Shown here one piece after another: positions 1 to 7,409 of a stretch of DNA of 64,000 nucleotides. Made by a program: the position numbers and the translations under genes. The stretch lies in the NCBI GenBank assembly GCA_016875095.1, contig VGSG01000012.1:1-64000 (forward strand), given 5' to 3'. The notes below the pieces were generated by a model. That model had not been told where the DNA came from. It saw nothing but the letters and a program-made list of their open reading frames with translations, and made no database searches. The stretch comes from Deltaproteobacteria bacterium. GTDB lineage: Bacteria > Desulfobacterota > Desulfomonilia > Desulfomonilales > Desulfomonilaceae. The first letter of the stretch is position 1. Each line of letters opens with the position of its first letter.

Positions 1-53
1 CTGTCAGCCCTGATATGGCCGATTTCTGAGGAGGATATCAGATCGAGTACAAG

Positions 54-599
54 TTGGTTCGAAAATCTAAGCGCTTGGAGCTCTCTGACAATGTCGAAAC
101 CTTGAGGCGAGTGGCGCAGGAGGTCGGCGCATCAGATAGAAAAACGTTCAGGATTGAGATTAGCAAGTTCGAGCATTGTTCGCCCAAGAGAGAAGCGGAG
201 CTGGATGATTACACCATATTCGTCTACAGTCCTGAACAGATTGTCGTCGAGAAGATCCGGTCAATCTGTCGACAGATGACGGAATACGGCCACATCGTGA
301 AGTCGCGATCCCAGTCACCGCGACCAAAGGATTTCTTGGACATTTACGTCGTGATGAAGCATTTCGGGATTGATTTGACTACGCCCGAGAACCTGGATCT
401 GGTCAGATGCTCGTTCGAATCCAAAAGAGTCCCTTTGCGTCTGATCGGGAGAACTCGAGATCATCGAAATTACCATCTGGGAGCGTTTGATGCTGTGAGA
501 GACACCATATACCGCGGAAAAGACGTCAAGGATTTTGACTTCTACTTCGACTACGTGGTGAGTGAGTGTGAGAAGCTAAAGCCCCTTTGGGAAGAATAG
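54..599 (+). CDS. AbiEii-type nucleotidyltransferase toxin, N-terminally short
   Basis: The 181-residue product carries the C-terminal signature of the AbiEii/AbiGii toxin family (type IV toxin-antitoxin systems, nucleotidyltransferase fold): VVEKIRSICR near residue 64 followed by RPKDFLDIY near residue 90. Family members usually run to well over 250 residues and begin with a nucleotidyltransferase S-x-D-x-D type motif, which is absent here. The frame is open only from base 30; bases 3-29 in the same frame read VSPDMADF and then TGA, which faintly resembles that missing motif, so the gene may be interrupted or frameshifted at the window edge. The TTG start is only the first available start codon. 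It converges on the antitoxin gene and overlaps its 3' end by 24 bp. The family call is fairly sure; whether the protein is intact is not. Confidence 0.6.
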   Translation: MVRKSKRLELSDNVETLRRVAQEVGASDRKTFRIEISKFEHCSPKREAELDDYTIFVYSPEQIVVEKIRSICRQMTEYGHIVKSRSQSPRPKDFLDIYVVMKHFGIDLTTPENLDLVRCSFESKRVPLRLIGRTRDHRNYHLGAFDAVRDTIYRGKDVKDFDFYFDYVVSECEKLKPLWEE

Positions 600-1460
600 G
601 CGCCATTCTGGCGAGTAATCCAGCTCCTTGATGTCGTGAGCCAAATAGAAATCGTACTTCATTTCGAACTTTCGGAGCAGCCGCACCTGAGACGCATCAT
701 ATACGCCGGCCCGGTCAAGATAGAAACCCACGGCCTGGTGATAGGGATATATGTAGTCGAGCTTCTTCAGCATCGCGGTAAGCCGGTTCACCGAGACTTT
801 GCCTTTGGCGCTTCTGAATGCCTTCAGCACCTCGTGCACACCCCCAGCGTAACCTGGCCGGACCGTAATGTCGATCAGCGTGCGTTCGACGTTCGTGAGC
901 CTTATTGTCTCACCTTCCGGGCCTGGGGCTTCGACCACGCCAAGGTTGGCCGTGCCCATGCTTCCCAGAAGATATACCTCGAACTCTCTGAAGCGGGCGA
1001 CGGTCTTTGATCGACGCATGGGTCGCCTGAACGCAGAGTTTATGCCCTCCTGACTCAGAGTGGAAACTCGTCCCCCCTTTCGGGGTTGCTCAACGTTCAG
1101 ATAAACTGTCTTCGGCATCTGCTCCGTGAGGTCGTGGAGGTACACGGCCGTGTAGTGTGATAGGTAAGAATCAGGATGCCATGAAAGAATGACCTCAAAC
1201 GCGGGGACCTCTCCCCAAGTGAAGCGGACCATCTTCCGTTTGGGGAATTGCAGCTCCACCCGCTGCATCCTCCCTTTTGTAGAGAGAAACTCGATAAGGT
1301 CTTCCACCGTGGTGGATTGAGTCAGACGCCAGAATTCTCTGTTATCTTTCAGAATATTCTGGAGATCCGTGTAAGAGAGAACCCTGTCTGGCGACTGGCG
1401 AAAAAAGGAGATAATGTCGGATCGTGCTGCATCGAAGCGTAATTTTCGTTGCTGGATCAT
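576..1460 (-). CDS. AbiEi-type antitoxin / winged-helix transcriptional repressor
   Basis: The 294-residue product resembles AbiEi antitoxins: an N-terminal winged-helix region (residues about 1-90), a central AbiEi core and the typical end with DFYLAHDIKELDYSPEWR near the C terminus. In type IV systems AbiEi neutralises the AbiEii nucleotidyltransferase and represses its own promoter by binding inverted repeats (family knowledge). The ATG at 1460 was chosen because AAGG lies about 9 bases upstream and because the frame further upstream (to 1661) runs through two large palindromes that look like operator DNA. The toxin-like gene lies convergent downstream instead of in the same operon. An upstream start cannot be excluded from sequence alone. 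Confidence 0.7.
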   Translation of the reverse strand: MIQQRKLRFDAARSDIISFFRQSPDRVLSYTDLQNILKDNREFWRLTQSTTVEDLIEFLSTKGRMQRVELQFPKRKMVRFTWGEVPAFEVILSWHPDSYLSHYTAVYLHDLTEQMPKTVYLNVEQPRKGGRVSTLSQEGINSAFRRPMRRSKTVARFREFEVYLLGSMGTANLGVVEAPGPEGETIRLTNVERTLIDITVRPGYAGGVHEVLKAFRSAKGKVSVNRLTAMLKKLDYIYPYHQAVGFYLDRAGVYDASQVRLLRKFEMKYDFYLAHDIKELDYSPEWRLFFPKGL

Positions 1461-1474
1461 CGTCAGAAACCTTG

Positions 1475-1504
1475 CTGGTATGCAGTATATATACTGCATA
1501 CCAG
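1475..1504. promoter_or_regulatory. 30-bp perfect palindrome, probable antitoxin operator
   Basis: Both arms match without mismatch around a TATATATA centre; the left arm reads CTGGTATGCAGTATA. It ends 14 bases upstream of the chosen abiEi start, where a repressor site or the -10 region would be expected. AbiEi proteins are known to bind inverted repeats in their own promoters, so this is the best operator candidate. Confidence 0.55.
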
Positions 1505-1570
1505 TGTCCCCTAAACTCGTCAAGACCGTGCGCAAGGCATCTCGCTTAGGCTTATAGGTGGGGAGTGTAA

Positions 1571-1634
1571 TTTTCCAGTAAGATAGCGGAGGACGTTGTA
1601 TATATACAACGTCCTCCGCTATCTTACTGGAAAA
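1571..1634. promoter_or_regulatory. 64-bp perfect palindrome upstream of abiEi
   Basis: Bases 1571-1602 are exactly repeated as reverse complement at 1603-1634, with no loop; the left arm starts TTTTCCAGTAAGATAGCGGA and the centre is GTATATAC. It lies 111 bases upstream of the antitoxin start and shares the TATATA core with the palindrome at 1475-1504. It may be a second, extended operator, a cruciform, or a duplicated promoter fragment. A perfect palindrome of this size is unusual because such DNA is unstable. Confidence 0.6.
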
Positions 1635-1718
1635 ACTCCTCCCCTCGGTGCGGCTGATCAAGACTCGCCGGGAAAGCCAACTGCCCCAACACCAGAGCTC
1701 GCAGAGAGCAAATGAAAC

Positions 1719-1752
1719 CGGAACGGGCCCGCGCTACCGTGGGCCCGTTCCG
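1719..1752. terminator. Strong hairpin between convergent units
   Basis: A 12-bp perfect stem (CGGAACGGGCCC paired with its complement) encloses a 10-base loop. It lies 114 bases past the stop of the ferredoxin-like gene on the minus strand. The following T-rich stretch is weak, so it is called a terminator from position and stem strength only. Confidence 0.45.
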
Positions 1753-1865
1753 TATCTTCCGGGTTTTCCTAAAGCCCCCAGCTCGATAGCAGAGAGGCCA
1801 CTCTTTACGGCGTAACCCAAATTCGTAAAGAGTGCGTGTCTGCCGTCCCTGCCGCGGGCCTATTG

Positions 1866-2633
1866 CTACGCGACCAGTTTTTCTCTCCGAAGGATCTCGC
1901 CTTGCACTCCCACGATCACCTGCTCCATGGGGATATCTTTGCCCGCCGCCCGCATGGCTTGCTTGACGATCACCGGCATACCCTGGCAGCAAGGAACCTC
2001 CATAACGACCGTGGTCACGCTCCGAATGGGCTGGCTTTTGAATATCTCGGTGAACTTGTCCAGATAGAGCTGCGTATCATCGAACTTGGGGCAGCCGATC
2101 ATAACGACCTTCCCTTGCAGGAACTCCTGATGGAAATTCGCATACGCGATCGGAGCGCAGTCCGCTGCTACCAGGAGATCCGCATTGCGGAGGAATGGAG
2201 CGAACGGTGGCACCAAACGGATCTGGACAGGCCAATGAGTCAATGCTGACGGGCCCGCGGCCGCGCTGACCGGTTCATGGGTCACCGGGCGGGGCGCCGG
2301 GCGGTCAAAAGCTTGGAGCCGGGCCCCTGGGCAACCAAAGTGCTCCGCGTGAGCGTGGGGGTGGGCTGCCGCAGCTTCCTGGTGTTTCAATTCGGCCAAG
2401 CGCTCCTCCACGGCCTCTTCGTCGAATTCTTCCGCTTCCCGTTCCATGATCTTGAGCGCTCCCGTGGGGCAATCGCCCAGACAAGCGCCCAGGCCGTCGC
2501 AGTATTTGTCGGCCACGAGTTTGGCTTTTCCGTCAACAATCTCCAGAGCGCCTTCAGCGCAGGTGATGATGCAATTGCCGCAGCCGTTGCACAATTCTTC
2601 GTCGATTTCGATTATTTTGCGTGTCGCTCCCAT
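1866..2633 (-). CDS. Ferredoxin-like protein with two 4Fe-4S clusters
   Basis: The 255-residue protein begins with a dicluster ferredoxin domain: CNGCGNCIITCAEG near residue 15 and CDGLGACLGDCPTG near residue 46. After an acidic, His-rich linker (HPHAHAEH) comes a domain of about 120 residues with the cysteine pair EVPCCQG, which could bind metal or act in redox chemistry. The ATG at 2633 follows AAGGAGG with ideal spacing, so 12 residues of the longer frame are dropped. It sits 28 bp behind the HD-domain gene and is probably cotranscribed with it. Such pairs accompany Crp/Fnr regulators in sulfate reducers; the electron partner is unknown. Confidence 0.75.
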   Translation of the reverse strand: MGATRKIIEIDEELCNGCGNCIITCAEGALEIVDGKAKLVADKYCDGLGACLGDCPTGALKIMEREAEEFDEEAVEERLAELKHQEAAAAHPHAHAEHFGCPGARLQAFDRPAPRPVTHEPVSAAAGPSALTHWPVQIRLVPPFAPFLRNADLLVAADCAPIAYANFHQEFLQGKVVMIGCPKFDDTQLYLDKFTEIFKSQPIRSVTTVVMEVPCCQGMPVIVKQAMRAAGKDIPMEQVIVGVQGEILRREKLVA

Positions 2634-2661
2634 GGTTTCCTCCTTGAGATGTGCGCTTGGA

Positions 2662-3405
2662 TCAGCCATTCACGGCCTGAGGCTGCGTAGCTGACTGGTC
2701 CTGAAGCAGATTTCGAGCCAGGTCTTTGCCGCTCGTGGTCAATAGGCTCTGTTCAAGGGCCTGTGCGGCTTTCGTGAATTCAAGAAAGCCCTTCTTCAGT
2801 TGCTCTTCGACACGGGCGATCAGGTCCGCGTCGTGGAAAACGTTAAAATTCCGGTGCCGGAACTCCGCGTTATCGGCCTGTGGGCCGATGATTCCACAGA
2901 CCTGGTCGATCAGCGGATCCGGGGCCTCAAGTCTTTCCAGTATCTCTCTCGCAGCCGCGGCTGCTGCTTCGGAGCCATCGGGATGAGCTTCGCCTGGTGC
3001 AATTCCCACTTCGTGGAGATAAGCCGCGGAGAGCACTACCGCGGGATCGACCTTCTCAGACTCTGCGAGCTGCTCCACGTATCGAGCCACTCGGGCGGCA
3101 TGGGCTATGCGTTTGAAATCGTTCTTGAAGTGCTGCTTCATCTCCACAGCGACTCGATCTTTGAGAAGGTTCTCACGCTGCTTGATGAGTTCAGGCGGCA
3201 GCTCTCCGAAACACTGTTCGGCAAACTTGCAATGCGCCGCGCAGCCAAAGTCCATCTTGGGGTTGAGCGCCTTGTTCCCGCACTTCTTGCACGTGCGCCG
3301 CGTCTCGTCCTTAAAGAACTCCAGGGTGGCGCCGCAGTGAGGACATTCAGCCTCGAATATGGCGTCGAATTTCCAAAATCTGGGATCCTGTCCTGGGCAT
3401 TTCAT
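2662..3405 (-). CDS. HD-domain protein with N-terminal zinc ribbon
   Basis: Residues about 18-60 hold two CxxC pairs (CPHCG, CKKCG) and further cysteines (CAAHCKFAEQC), consistent with a zinc ribbon or metal-binding module. Residues about 95-220 form an HD-superfamily domain beginning HAARVARYVEQL, but the canonical HD pair reads HE (AAYLHEVG), so phosphohydrolase activity is uncertain. Residues 215-247 are a Gln/Ala-rich tail. The gene is first in a two-gene unit with the ferredoxin-like gene. A TTGAT-N4-GTCAA site lies 68 bases upstream, suggesting control by the Crp/Fnr-type protein encoded at 4677. The function is not known. Confidence 0.7.
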   Translation of the reverse strand: MKCPGQDPRFWKFDAIFEAECPHCGATLEFFKDETRRTCKKCGNKALNPKMDFGCAAHCKFAEQCFGELPPELIKQRENLLKDRVAVEMKQHFKNDFKRIAHAARVARYVEQLAESEKVDPAVVLSAAYLHEVGIAPGEAHPDGSEAAAAAAREILERLEAPDPLIDQVCGIIGPQADNAEFRHRNFNVFHDADLIARVEEQLKKGFLEFTKAAQALEQSLLTTSGKDLARNLLQDQSATQPQAVNG

Positions 3406-3472
3406 GGCTCACCTTCCGTTTCTTCCGGCCCTTCTTATGATCTCAGTTTAAGCCCGCCCGATTCAATGCGCC

Positions 3473-3486
3473 TTGATCTATGTCAA
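3473..3486. promoter_or_regulatory. Crp/Fnr-type binding site TTGAT-N4-GTCAA
   Basis: The site reads TTGATCTATGTCAA and is extended to a 16-bp near-palindrome by flanking C and G. It lies 68 bp upstream of the HD-domain gene start, a usual distance for this regulator family. A sister site at 4639 fronts the regulator gene itself. Confidence 0.5.
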
Positions 3487-3541
3487 GCGGCCATTCTTTT
3501 TCTTGAGTTTTTGGAAATACGCTTTCTGGCCACTGAGTTGC

Positions 3542-3623
3542 GGGTGGCGGGTTGAGAATCTCCTTCGCTTCGGACGACGCAAGGCCGTCGGACCTTCGCT
3601 CAGGAGATCCGCCGCCCGCCGCC
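3542..3623. repeat. Imperfect inverted repeat in the 3406-3685 gap
   Basis: The two arms share GGCGGG, ATCTCC and TCCGAC/TCGGAC blocks in mirrored order around GACGCAAGGCCGTC. No credible gene fills the gap. It may be a folded leader or terminator of the sirohaem-protein gene, whose stop is at 3686, or a dispersed repeat. Confidence 0.35.
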
Positions 3624-3685
3624 ACTGCATTGCTGACTTGAAAGCACATTGGAATCAGACCACCCGGAGTTACTTCGCAAGTATG

Positions 3686-4519
3686 CTAACGGGCCCGACC
3701 TGATGCGCCTACTGCCAACGCGTCGGGCTCAAGCAGGAAATCATAGCCGGTGCGGTTAAGGACTTCGCCGAATCGTTCCCCGTTACGATTATGCTGCTTG
3801 TAATGTTCCAGGCATCGTTCCAGCGCGCTCAGGACCTCTGAAGCAGAGCGGATTCCGGGGATTTCCGTTGCCAGTTGAGGATGCCGTCCGAGTTTGCCAC
3901 CCACCAGGAAGCGATACCCCTGCGCGCCCGTGGCCCATGTGCCCGTGGGACACGCACGGACGCATTGACCGCAGAGCACGCATTTGTCTCGGTCGATGAT
4001 AGGTCTCTCCGCGCCCTCCGGGAGACTGATTGCTTCTTCTTTGCACGCTTCCACACACGCGAAGCATTGGCTGCAGGGTTCCTCGGTCAGGATCGGAGCA
4101 AGCGCGCCGATGATGCCCACATCAGCGATCTGAGGTCGAGAGCACGCGTTGAGGCAATCTGAAATAGAAACCCTGAATTCATGGTGTAGCTTCAACGGGC
4201 CGCCCACGCGCTCGCGAAGGAATTCTCGCAAATTATGCGCAGTCAATACGCGCTCCACCTGCGCGATCAAGTCCGGGTCCACAACGGCCCGATTCGGGCA
4301 ACCTGCGGGGCCGAAGCAAGTTTCAAGCTGGAAGCCTTTCACTTCCTGGTCCATGTTCTCCAGGTAGTGCCGGCGACACGAATTCACGTGCTGCATAGTG
4401 ACGATTTGGTCCCCGAGCCGCACCGCTTCTTCCTCCACCTTCTTACGCACCCGCCGTCTGACGAAGAAGGGAACTCGTGATATCGCCTCTTCAGCTTCTT
4501 TTGACCATTTCATGGGCAT
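3686..4519 (-). CDS. Sirohaem/4Fe-4S protein with PCP_red-like N terminus and extra ferredoxin domain
   Basis: Three modules are visible in 277 residues. Residues 1-45 match the small helical domain seen at the end of protochlorophyllide reductase B subunits (PCP_red, PF08369): KWSKEAEEAISRVPFFVRR and then VTMQHV. Next is the nitrite/sulfite-reductase cysteine pattern C-x5-C (CFGPAGC, about 68-74) and C-x3-C (CLNAC, about 122-126), which ligates a 4Fe-4S/sirohaem centre. Last are two bacterial ferredoxin motifs (about 149-159 and 180-190). The protein is much shorter than assimilatory reductases and resembles small AsrC/DsrAB-like oxidoreductases. The ATG at 4519 has AGAGG upstream. It is divergent from the regulator gene. 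Sulfite, nitrite or another substrate is possible. Confidence 0.75.
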   Translation of the reverse strand: MPMKWSKEAEEAISRVPFFVRRRVRKKVEEEAVRLGDQIVTMQHVNSCRRHYLENMDQEVKGFQLETCFGPAGCPNRAVVDPDLIAQVERVLTAHNLREFLRERVGGPLKLHHEFRVSISDCLNACSRPQIADVGIIGALAPILTEEPCSQCFACVEACKEEAISLPEGAERPIIDRDKCVLCGQCVRACPTGTWATGAQGYRFLVGGKLGRHPQLATEIPGIRSASEVLSALERCLEHYKQHNRNGERFGEVLNRTGYDFLLEPDALAVGASGRAR

Positions 4520-4638
4520 GTCACATTGACCTCTCGTATGCTTGTGCTCAAACTTGACGAGCAGCGCCTTTTGCTCCATCGTGATTTCCGGAGCCTGAAG
4601 CTTTTCGTATACATTAAGGAGCAATACTCAGCTCGTCC

Positions 4639-4652
4639 TTGACTTGAGTCAA
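4639..4652. promoter_or_regulatory. Crp/Fnr-type binding site TTGAC-N4-GTCAA
   Basis: A perfect 5+5 palindrome (TTGACTTGAGTCAA) sits in the 157-bp divergent region, 24 bp before the regulator GTG and 119 bp before the sirohaem-protein start. It suits autoregulation and shared control of both genes. Confidence 0.55.
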
Positions 4653-4676
4653 CGGGGCGCAGAAAGGGAAGAGCGC

Positions 4677-5369
4677 GTGGACAAGAAGGCTTATATTGCG
4701 CAGATGCCCCTTTTCGAAGGTATTTCCGAGAATCAGCAGCAGGATCTCGCGTCCATCGCATTGCTGAAAACCTTCGAACGTGGCGAGACCATCTTTTCGG
4801 ACGGCGAGGCAGGCAACGGGTTTTACGTTGTGCTCTCCGGGCGTATAAAAATCTTTAAACTCTCCGCGGACGGCAAAGAGCAGATCCTCCACATCTTCGG
4901 ATCGGGAGAACCGTTCGGCGAAGTGCCCGTTTTTGAAGGGCGGCGATTCCCCGCGCATTCCGAGCCACTGGAAAAGAGCAGCGTGATGTTCTTCCCGCGG
5001 ACCGCGTTCATCGATCTGATCAAGCGCAATCCGTCGCTTGCCCTGAACATGCTGGCAGTCCTTTCGCGGCGACTTCGGAGATTTGCCGCGATGATCGACG
5101 ACCTTTCCCTGAAAGAGGTCCCTGGGAGGCTCGCGGCTCATCTCCTCGATCTGAGCGCTCGGCAGCCCGAATCGAATCAAGTCGCCTTGACCGTGCCCAA
5201 GAACCAGCTTGCGGCAATGCTGGGGACCATCCCCGAAACGTTGTCAAGGATCCTGCAGAAGATGACTCAGCAGGGTTTCATTAAGGTGGATGGTAAGAAC
5301 ATTTCGCTTCTGGATCGTGAGGGGCTCAAGGAATTGGCAGAAGGTCTCAGGCGCCTTTCCCATGAATGA
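4677..5369 (+). CDS. Crp/Fnr-family transcription regulator
   Basis: The 230-residue protein has a cyclic-nucleotide-binding-type sensor domain (residues about 10-125, ending around GEVPVFEG) and a Crp-type helix-turn-helix near 175-200 (LAAMLGTIPETLSRILQKM). The recognition helix has PETLSR, the same E-x-x-S-R arrangement used by FNR to read TTGA half-sites, matching the TTGAY-N4-GTCAA sites nearby. It has no cysteine, so it cannot hold an FNR iron-sulfur cluster; a haem or NO-sensing HcpR-like role is plausible but not shown. The GTG at 4677 follows AAAGGGAAG. It overlaps the next gene by 4 bp. Confidence 0.85.
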   Translation: MDKKAYIAQMPLFEGISENQQQDLASIALLKTFERGETIFSDGEAGNGFYVVLSGRIKIFKLSADGKEQILHIFGSGEPFGEVPVFEGRRFPAHSEPLEKSSVMFFPRTAFIDLIKRNPSLALNMLAVLSRRLRRFAAMIDDLSLKEVPGRLAAHLLDLSARQPESNQVALTVPKNQLAAMLGTIPETLSRILQKMTQQGFIKVDGKNISLLDREGLKELAEGLRRLSHE

Positions 5370-6181
5370 TAATTATGCCTGCGCGAAAGTATGCTCGACA
5401 GTTTGAGGACCTGTACACCGCATTGAACCGGCGAGAATTCGTGCATCCCGATCCGCTGGAATTTCTTTACGATTACCCGAATCCCGCAGATCGGGAAATC
5501 GTCGCGCTGATCGCTTCAGGACTCGCGTACGGAGGGGTAAAGCAGATCCTGCGCAGCGTTTCTCGTGTCTTGGAGCGGATGCCGTCGCCCCGTGCTTTCC
5601 TCGTGAACGCAAGCCGCGAGTCTCTGGTGAAAACCTTCCCGGACTTCAAGCACCGGTTCACCACAGGGTTTGAAATTGCCACTATGCTGTATGGAGTCAA
5701 GCGTGTGATTGAACGTCATGGCTCACTACGCTCCTGTTTTGTCCAGGGAATGCGAGAGGATCATCCCACGGCGCTCCCTGCTCTCGCCCGCTTTGTAAAG
5801 GAATTGTCATCCGTGTTCCACGGAAGACCGCGGAGTTTGCTCCCCCCGCCGGAAGCGGGCAGCGCGTGCAAGCGTCTGCATCTCTTCCTGCGCTGGATGG
5901 TGCGAAAGGACGACGTGGATCCAGGAGGCTGGGATGACGTCCCGCGATCCAAGCTGATCGTTCCGCTGGACCTGCACATGCATCGGCTTTGCCTGCAAAT
6001 GGGCATCACCTACCGGAAACAAGCTAACCTGCGGACCGCGCTGGAAATCACGGACGCGTTCAGGGCCATTTCCCCGGACGATCCGGTCCGCTACGACTTC
6101 TGCCTGACCAGACTGGGAATCCGGGACGATATGAGCCCCGAAGGCTTCATGGAACGCTGCGGCTCCGCGTGCCGCGAATAG
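5366..6181 (+). CDS. TIGR02757/DUF2400 family protein
   Basis: The 271-residue product matches the uncharacterised TIGR02757 family: LYDYPNPADREIVALIASGLAYGG near residue 34 and LDLHMHRLC near 205. The family is of about this length and resembles helix-hairpin-helix DNA glycosylase folds, but no activity is established. The start overlaps the regulator stop (ATGA), so the two are translationally coupled; a second ATG three codons on is an alternative start. A palindromic CTCTCCC repeat lies just downstream. Confidence 0.8.
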   Translation: MIIMPARKYARQFEDLYTALNRREFVHPDPLEFLYDYPNPADREIVALIASGLAYGGVKQILRSVSRVLERMPSPRAFLVNASRESLVKTFPDFKHRFTTGFEIATMLYGVKRVIERHGSLRSCFVQGMREDHPTALPALARFVKELSSVFHGRPRSLLPPPEAGSACKRLHLFLRWMVRKDDVDPGGWDDVPRSKLIVPLDLHMHRLCLQMGITYRKQANLRTALEITDAFRAISPDDPVRYDFCLTRLGIRDDMSPEGFMERCGSACRE

Positions 6182-6222
6182 CCATACGCATTCGAAGGAC
6201 GCGTAGGGAGGAGGGTCGGAAA

Positions 6223-6260
6223 ACCCTCTCCCCTGGCGGGAGAGGGGAGGGTGAAGGGGA
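6223..6260. repeat. CTCTCCC/GGGAGAG palindromic intergenic repeat, copy 1
   Basis: CCTCTCCC pairs with GGGAGAGG around a 5-base loop and is followed by a GGGTGAAGGGG tail. The same element in the opposite orientation is at 27179-27259. It lies between convergent genes and could also act as a transcription terminator. Confidence 0.6.
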
Positions 6261-6329
6261 AGCGGGGGTCAAATCCTCTGCCTAGAGACAGTTCCAACGG
6301 CCGAGCCCCCCCAAAGAGCCTCATGGAGT

Positions 6330-6803
6330 TTATTTTCTTAATCGCGCGCCAAACTGTACTTTGTCGCCCATAGACACGCCCAGGCGTTTGACCGAACCGG
6401 CTTTCAATTCAAGGCAATACCTGCTCCGAATCAGAGACGGATACGTGAGCCCGGAATCGGGCTGGATGTTTTCGTAGACCAGAAGTACACGGCCGCTGGA
6501 ATCTATCCACACGGCATCTATCGGAAATTTCATCCCCTGCATGTGGATGGCGTAAATATCGTCGAAGACGAAGTCCAGGAGCATCCCGGTGTCATCGTCA
6601 ATGCTCTGCCATCCTAGCAGGCCACGCGTCCTGGAAGACGGTGTGTCCGCGACCACAGCTTTAATTGAACCGTTTCCCAGCTTCAATTCCATCGTGGTGA
6701 CGCCTTCGGATTCATTGGCCCCAGGATCCGCGGCAAAACAGAGCGCTTTGTCACTCGAAAGCGTCACGAAAACCACGAAAATACTCGCCAGCAAACCCTT
6801 CAA
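6330..6803 (-). CDS. Exported DUF192 family protein
   Basis: The 157-residue precursor has a signal peptide (hydrophobic LLASIFVVFVTL, likely cleavage after CFA at about residue 24) followed by a DUF192 domain: RTRGLLGWQ near 59, IHMQGMKFPIDAVWID near 86 and a C-terminal beta strand region. DUF192 proteins are small periplasmic or secreted proteins without an assigned reaction. It lies 36 bp behind the YajD-like gene and may be cotranscribed with it. Confidence 0.8.
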   Translation of the reverse strand: MKGLLASIFVVFVTLSSDKALCFAADPGANESEGVTTMELKLGNGSIKAVVADTPSSRTRGLLGWQSIDDDTGMLLDFVFDDIYAIHMQGMKFPIDAVWIDSSGRVLLVYENIQPDSGLTYPSLIRSRYCLELKAGSVKRLGVSMGDKVQFGARLRK

Positions 6804-6839
6804 CTGTCTTGGTCCTTCGGCCCTTGAACGCGCCGCAGG

Positions 6840-7223
6840 CTATTTCTTCTCTTTCAGCAAATCGCCGATACTGGCAAGGGGCTTACGGGTCGATGATGAC
6901 CCTTGCGCTTCGGCTTCTGAAGGCCCCTCATCGTATTGCTCATGTAGATAGAGCTGGTGCTCCATGTCGTGACAGTAGATGCACAACAGCTCCCAGTTGC
7001 TTCCGTCGGGCGGATTGTTCTCATGGTCGTGATCTTTGTGATGCACCGTCAGCTCACGGAGTCTCTTGCCCTCAAATTCTCGGCCGCACCGTCCGCAAAT
7101 ATGCGGAAACATCTTGAGGGCTCGCTCCCGATAAGTATTCATCCGCTGGTCTCGGTCGCGACGGGCATCATCAATTTTCGCGCTCGATTTGGGGATCCCT
7201 CTGGTCGTTTTCATCCCGCGCAT
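6840..7223 (-). CDS. YajD-like HNH nuclease
   Basis: The 127-residue product closely follows E. coli YajD: YRERALKMFPHICGRCGREF, then LRELTVHHKDHDHENNPPDG and NWELLCIYCHDMEH. The two CxxC pairs would bind structural zinc and the HH...N...H residues form the HNH active centre. The ATG at 7223 was chosen because CGGAGG lies 8 bases upstream, removing ten residues. YajD has no firmly known role. Its neighbour on the far side is a large restriction-modification enzyme, but it is transcribed away from it. Confidence 0.85.
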   Translation of the reverse strand: MRGMKTTRGIPKSSAKIDDARRDRDQRMNTYRERALKMFPHICGRCGREFEGKRLRELTVHHKDHDHENNPPDGSNWELLCIYCHDMEHQLYLHEQYDEGPSEAEAQGSSSTRKPLASIGDLLKEKK

Positions 7224-7409
7224 GACCGCGGCCTCCGGTCGTAAGGTTTCCAAGACTAACTATAGATTATCTCGTCGATTCGGAGAAGCCACCCGGAAGT
7301 GCGGTAAGAACTAAGTCTGAAGTGCGTTCATCTATCACTCTTATGGCCAGTCTGGCCTAGATCTGATATGAACGGGGCATGACCATTCAAAGAGGCCCTT
7401 CAAAGGTTC

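Noticed and set aside
27-29. TGA in the toxin frame as another selenocysteine codon
   Set aside because: No Cys is expected there in AbiEii proteins, and no suitable hairpin follows; a stop or frameshift is more likely.
3443-3649. 68-codon minus-strand frame between the HD and sirohaem-protein genes
   Set aside because: Composition is dominated by an inverted repeat (3542-3623), it covers the predicted regulator site and lacks a ribosome-binding site.
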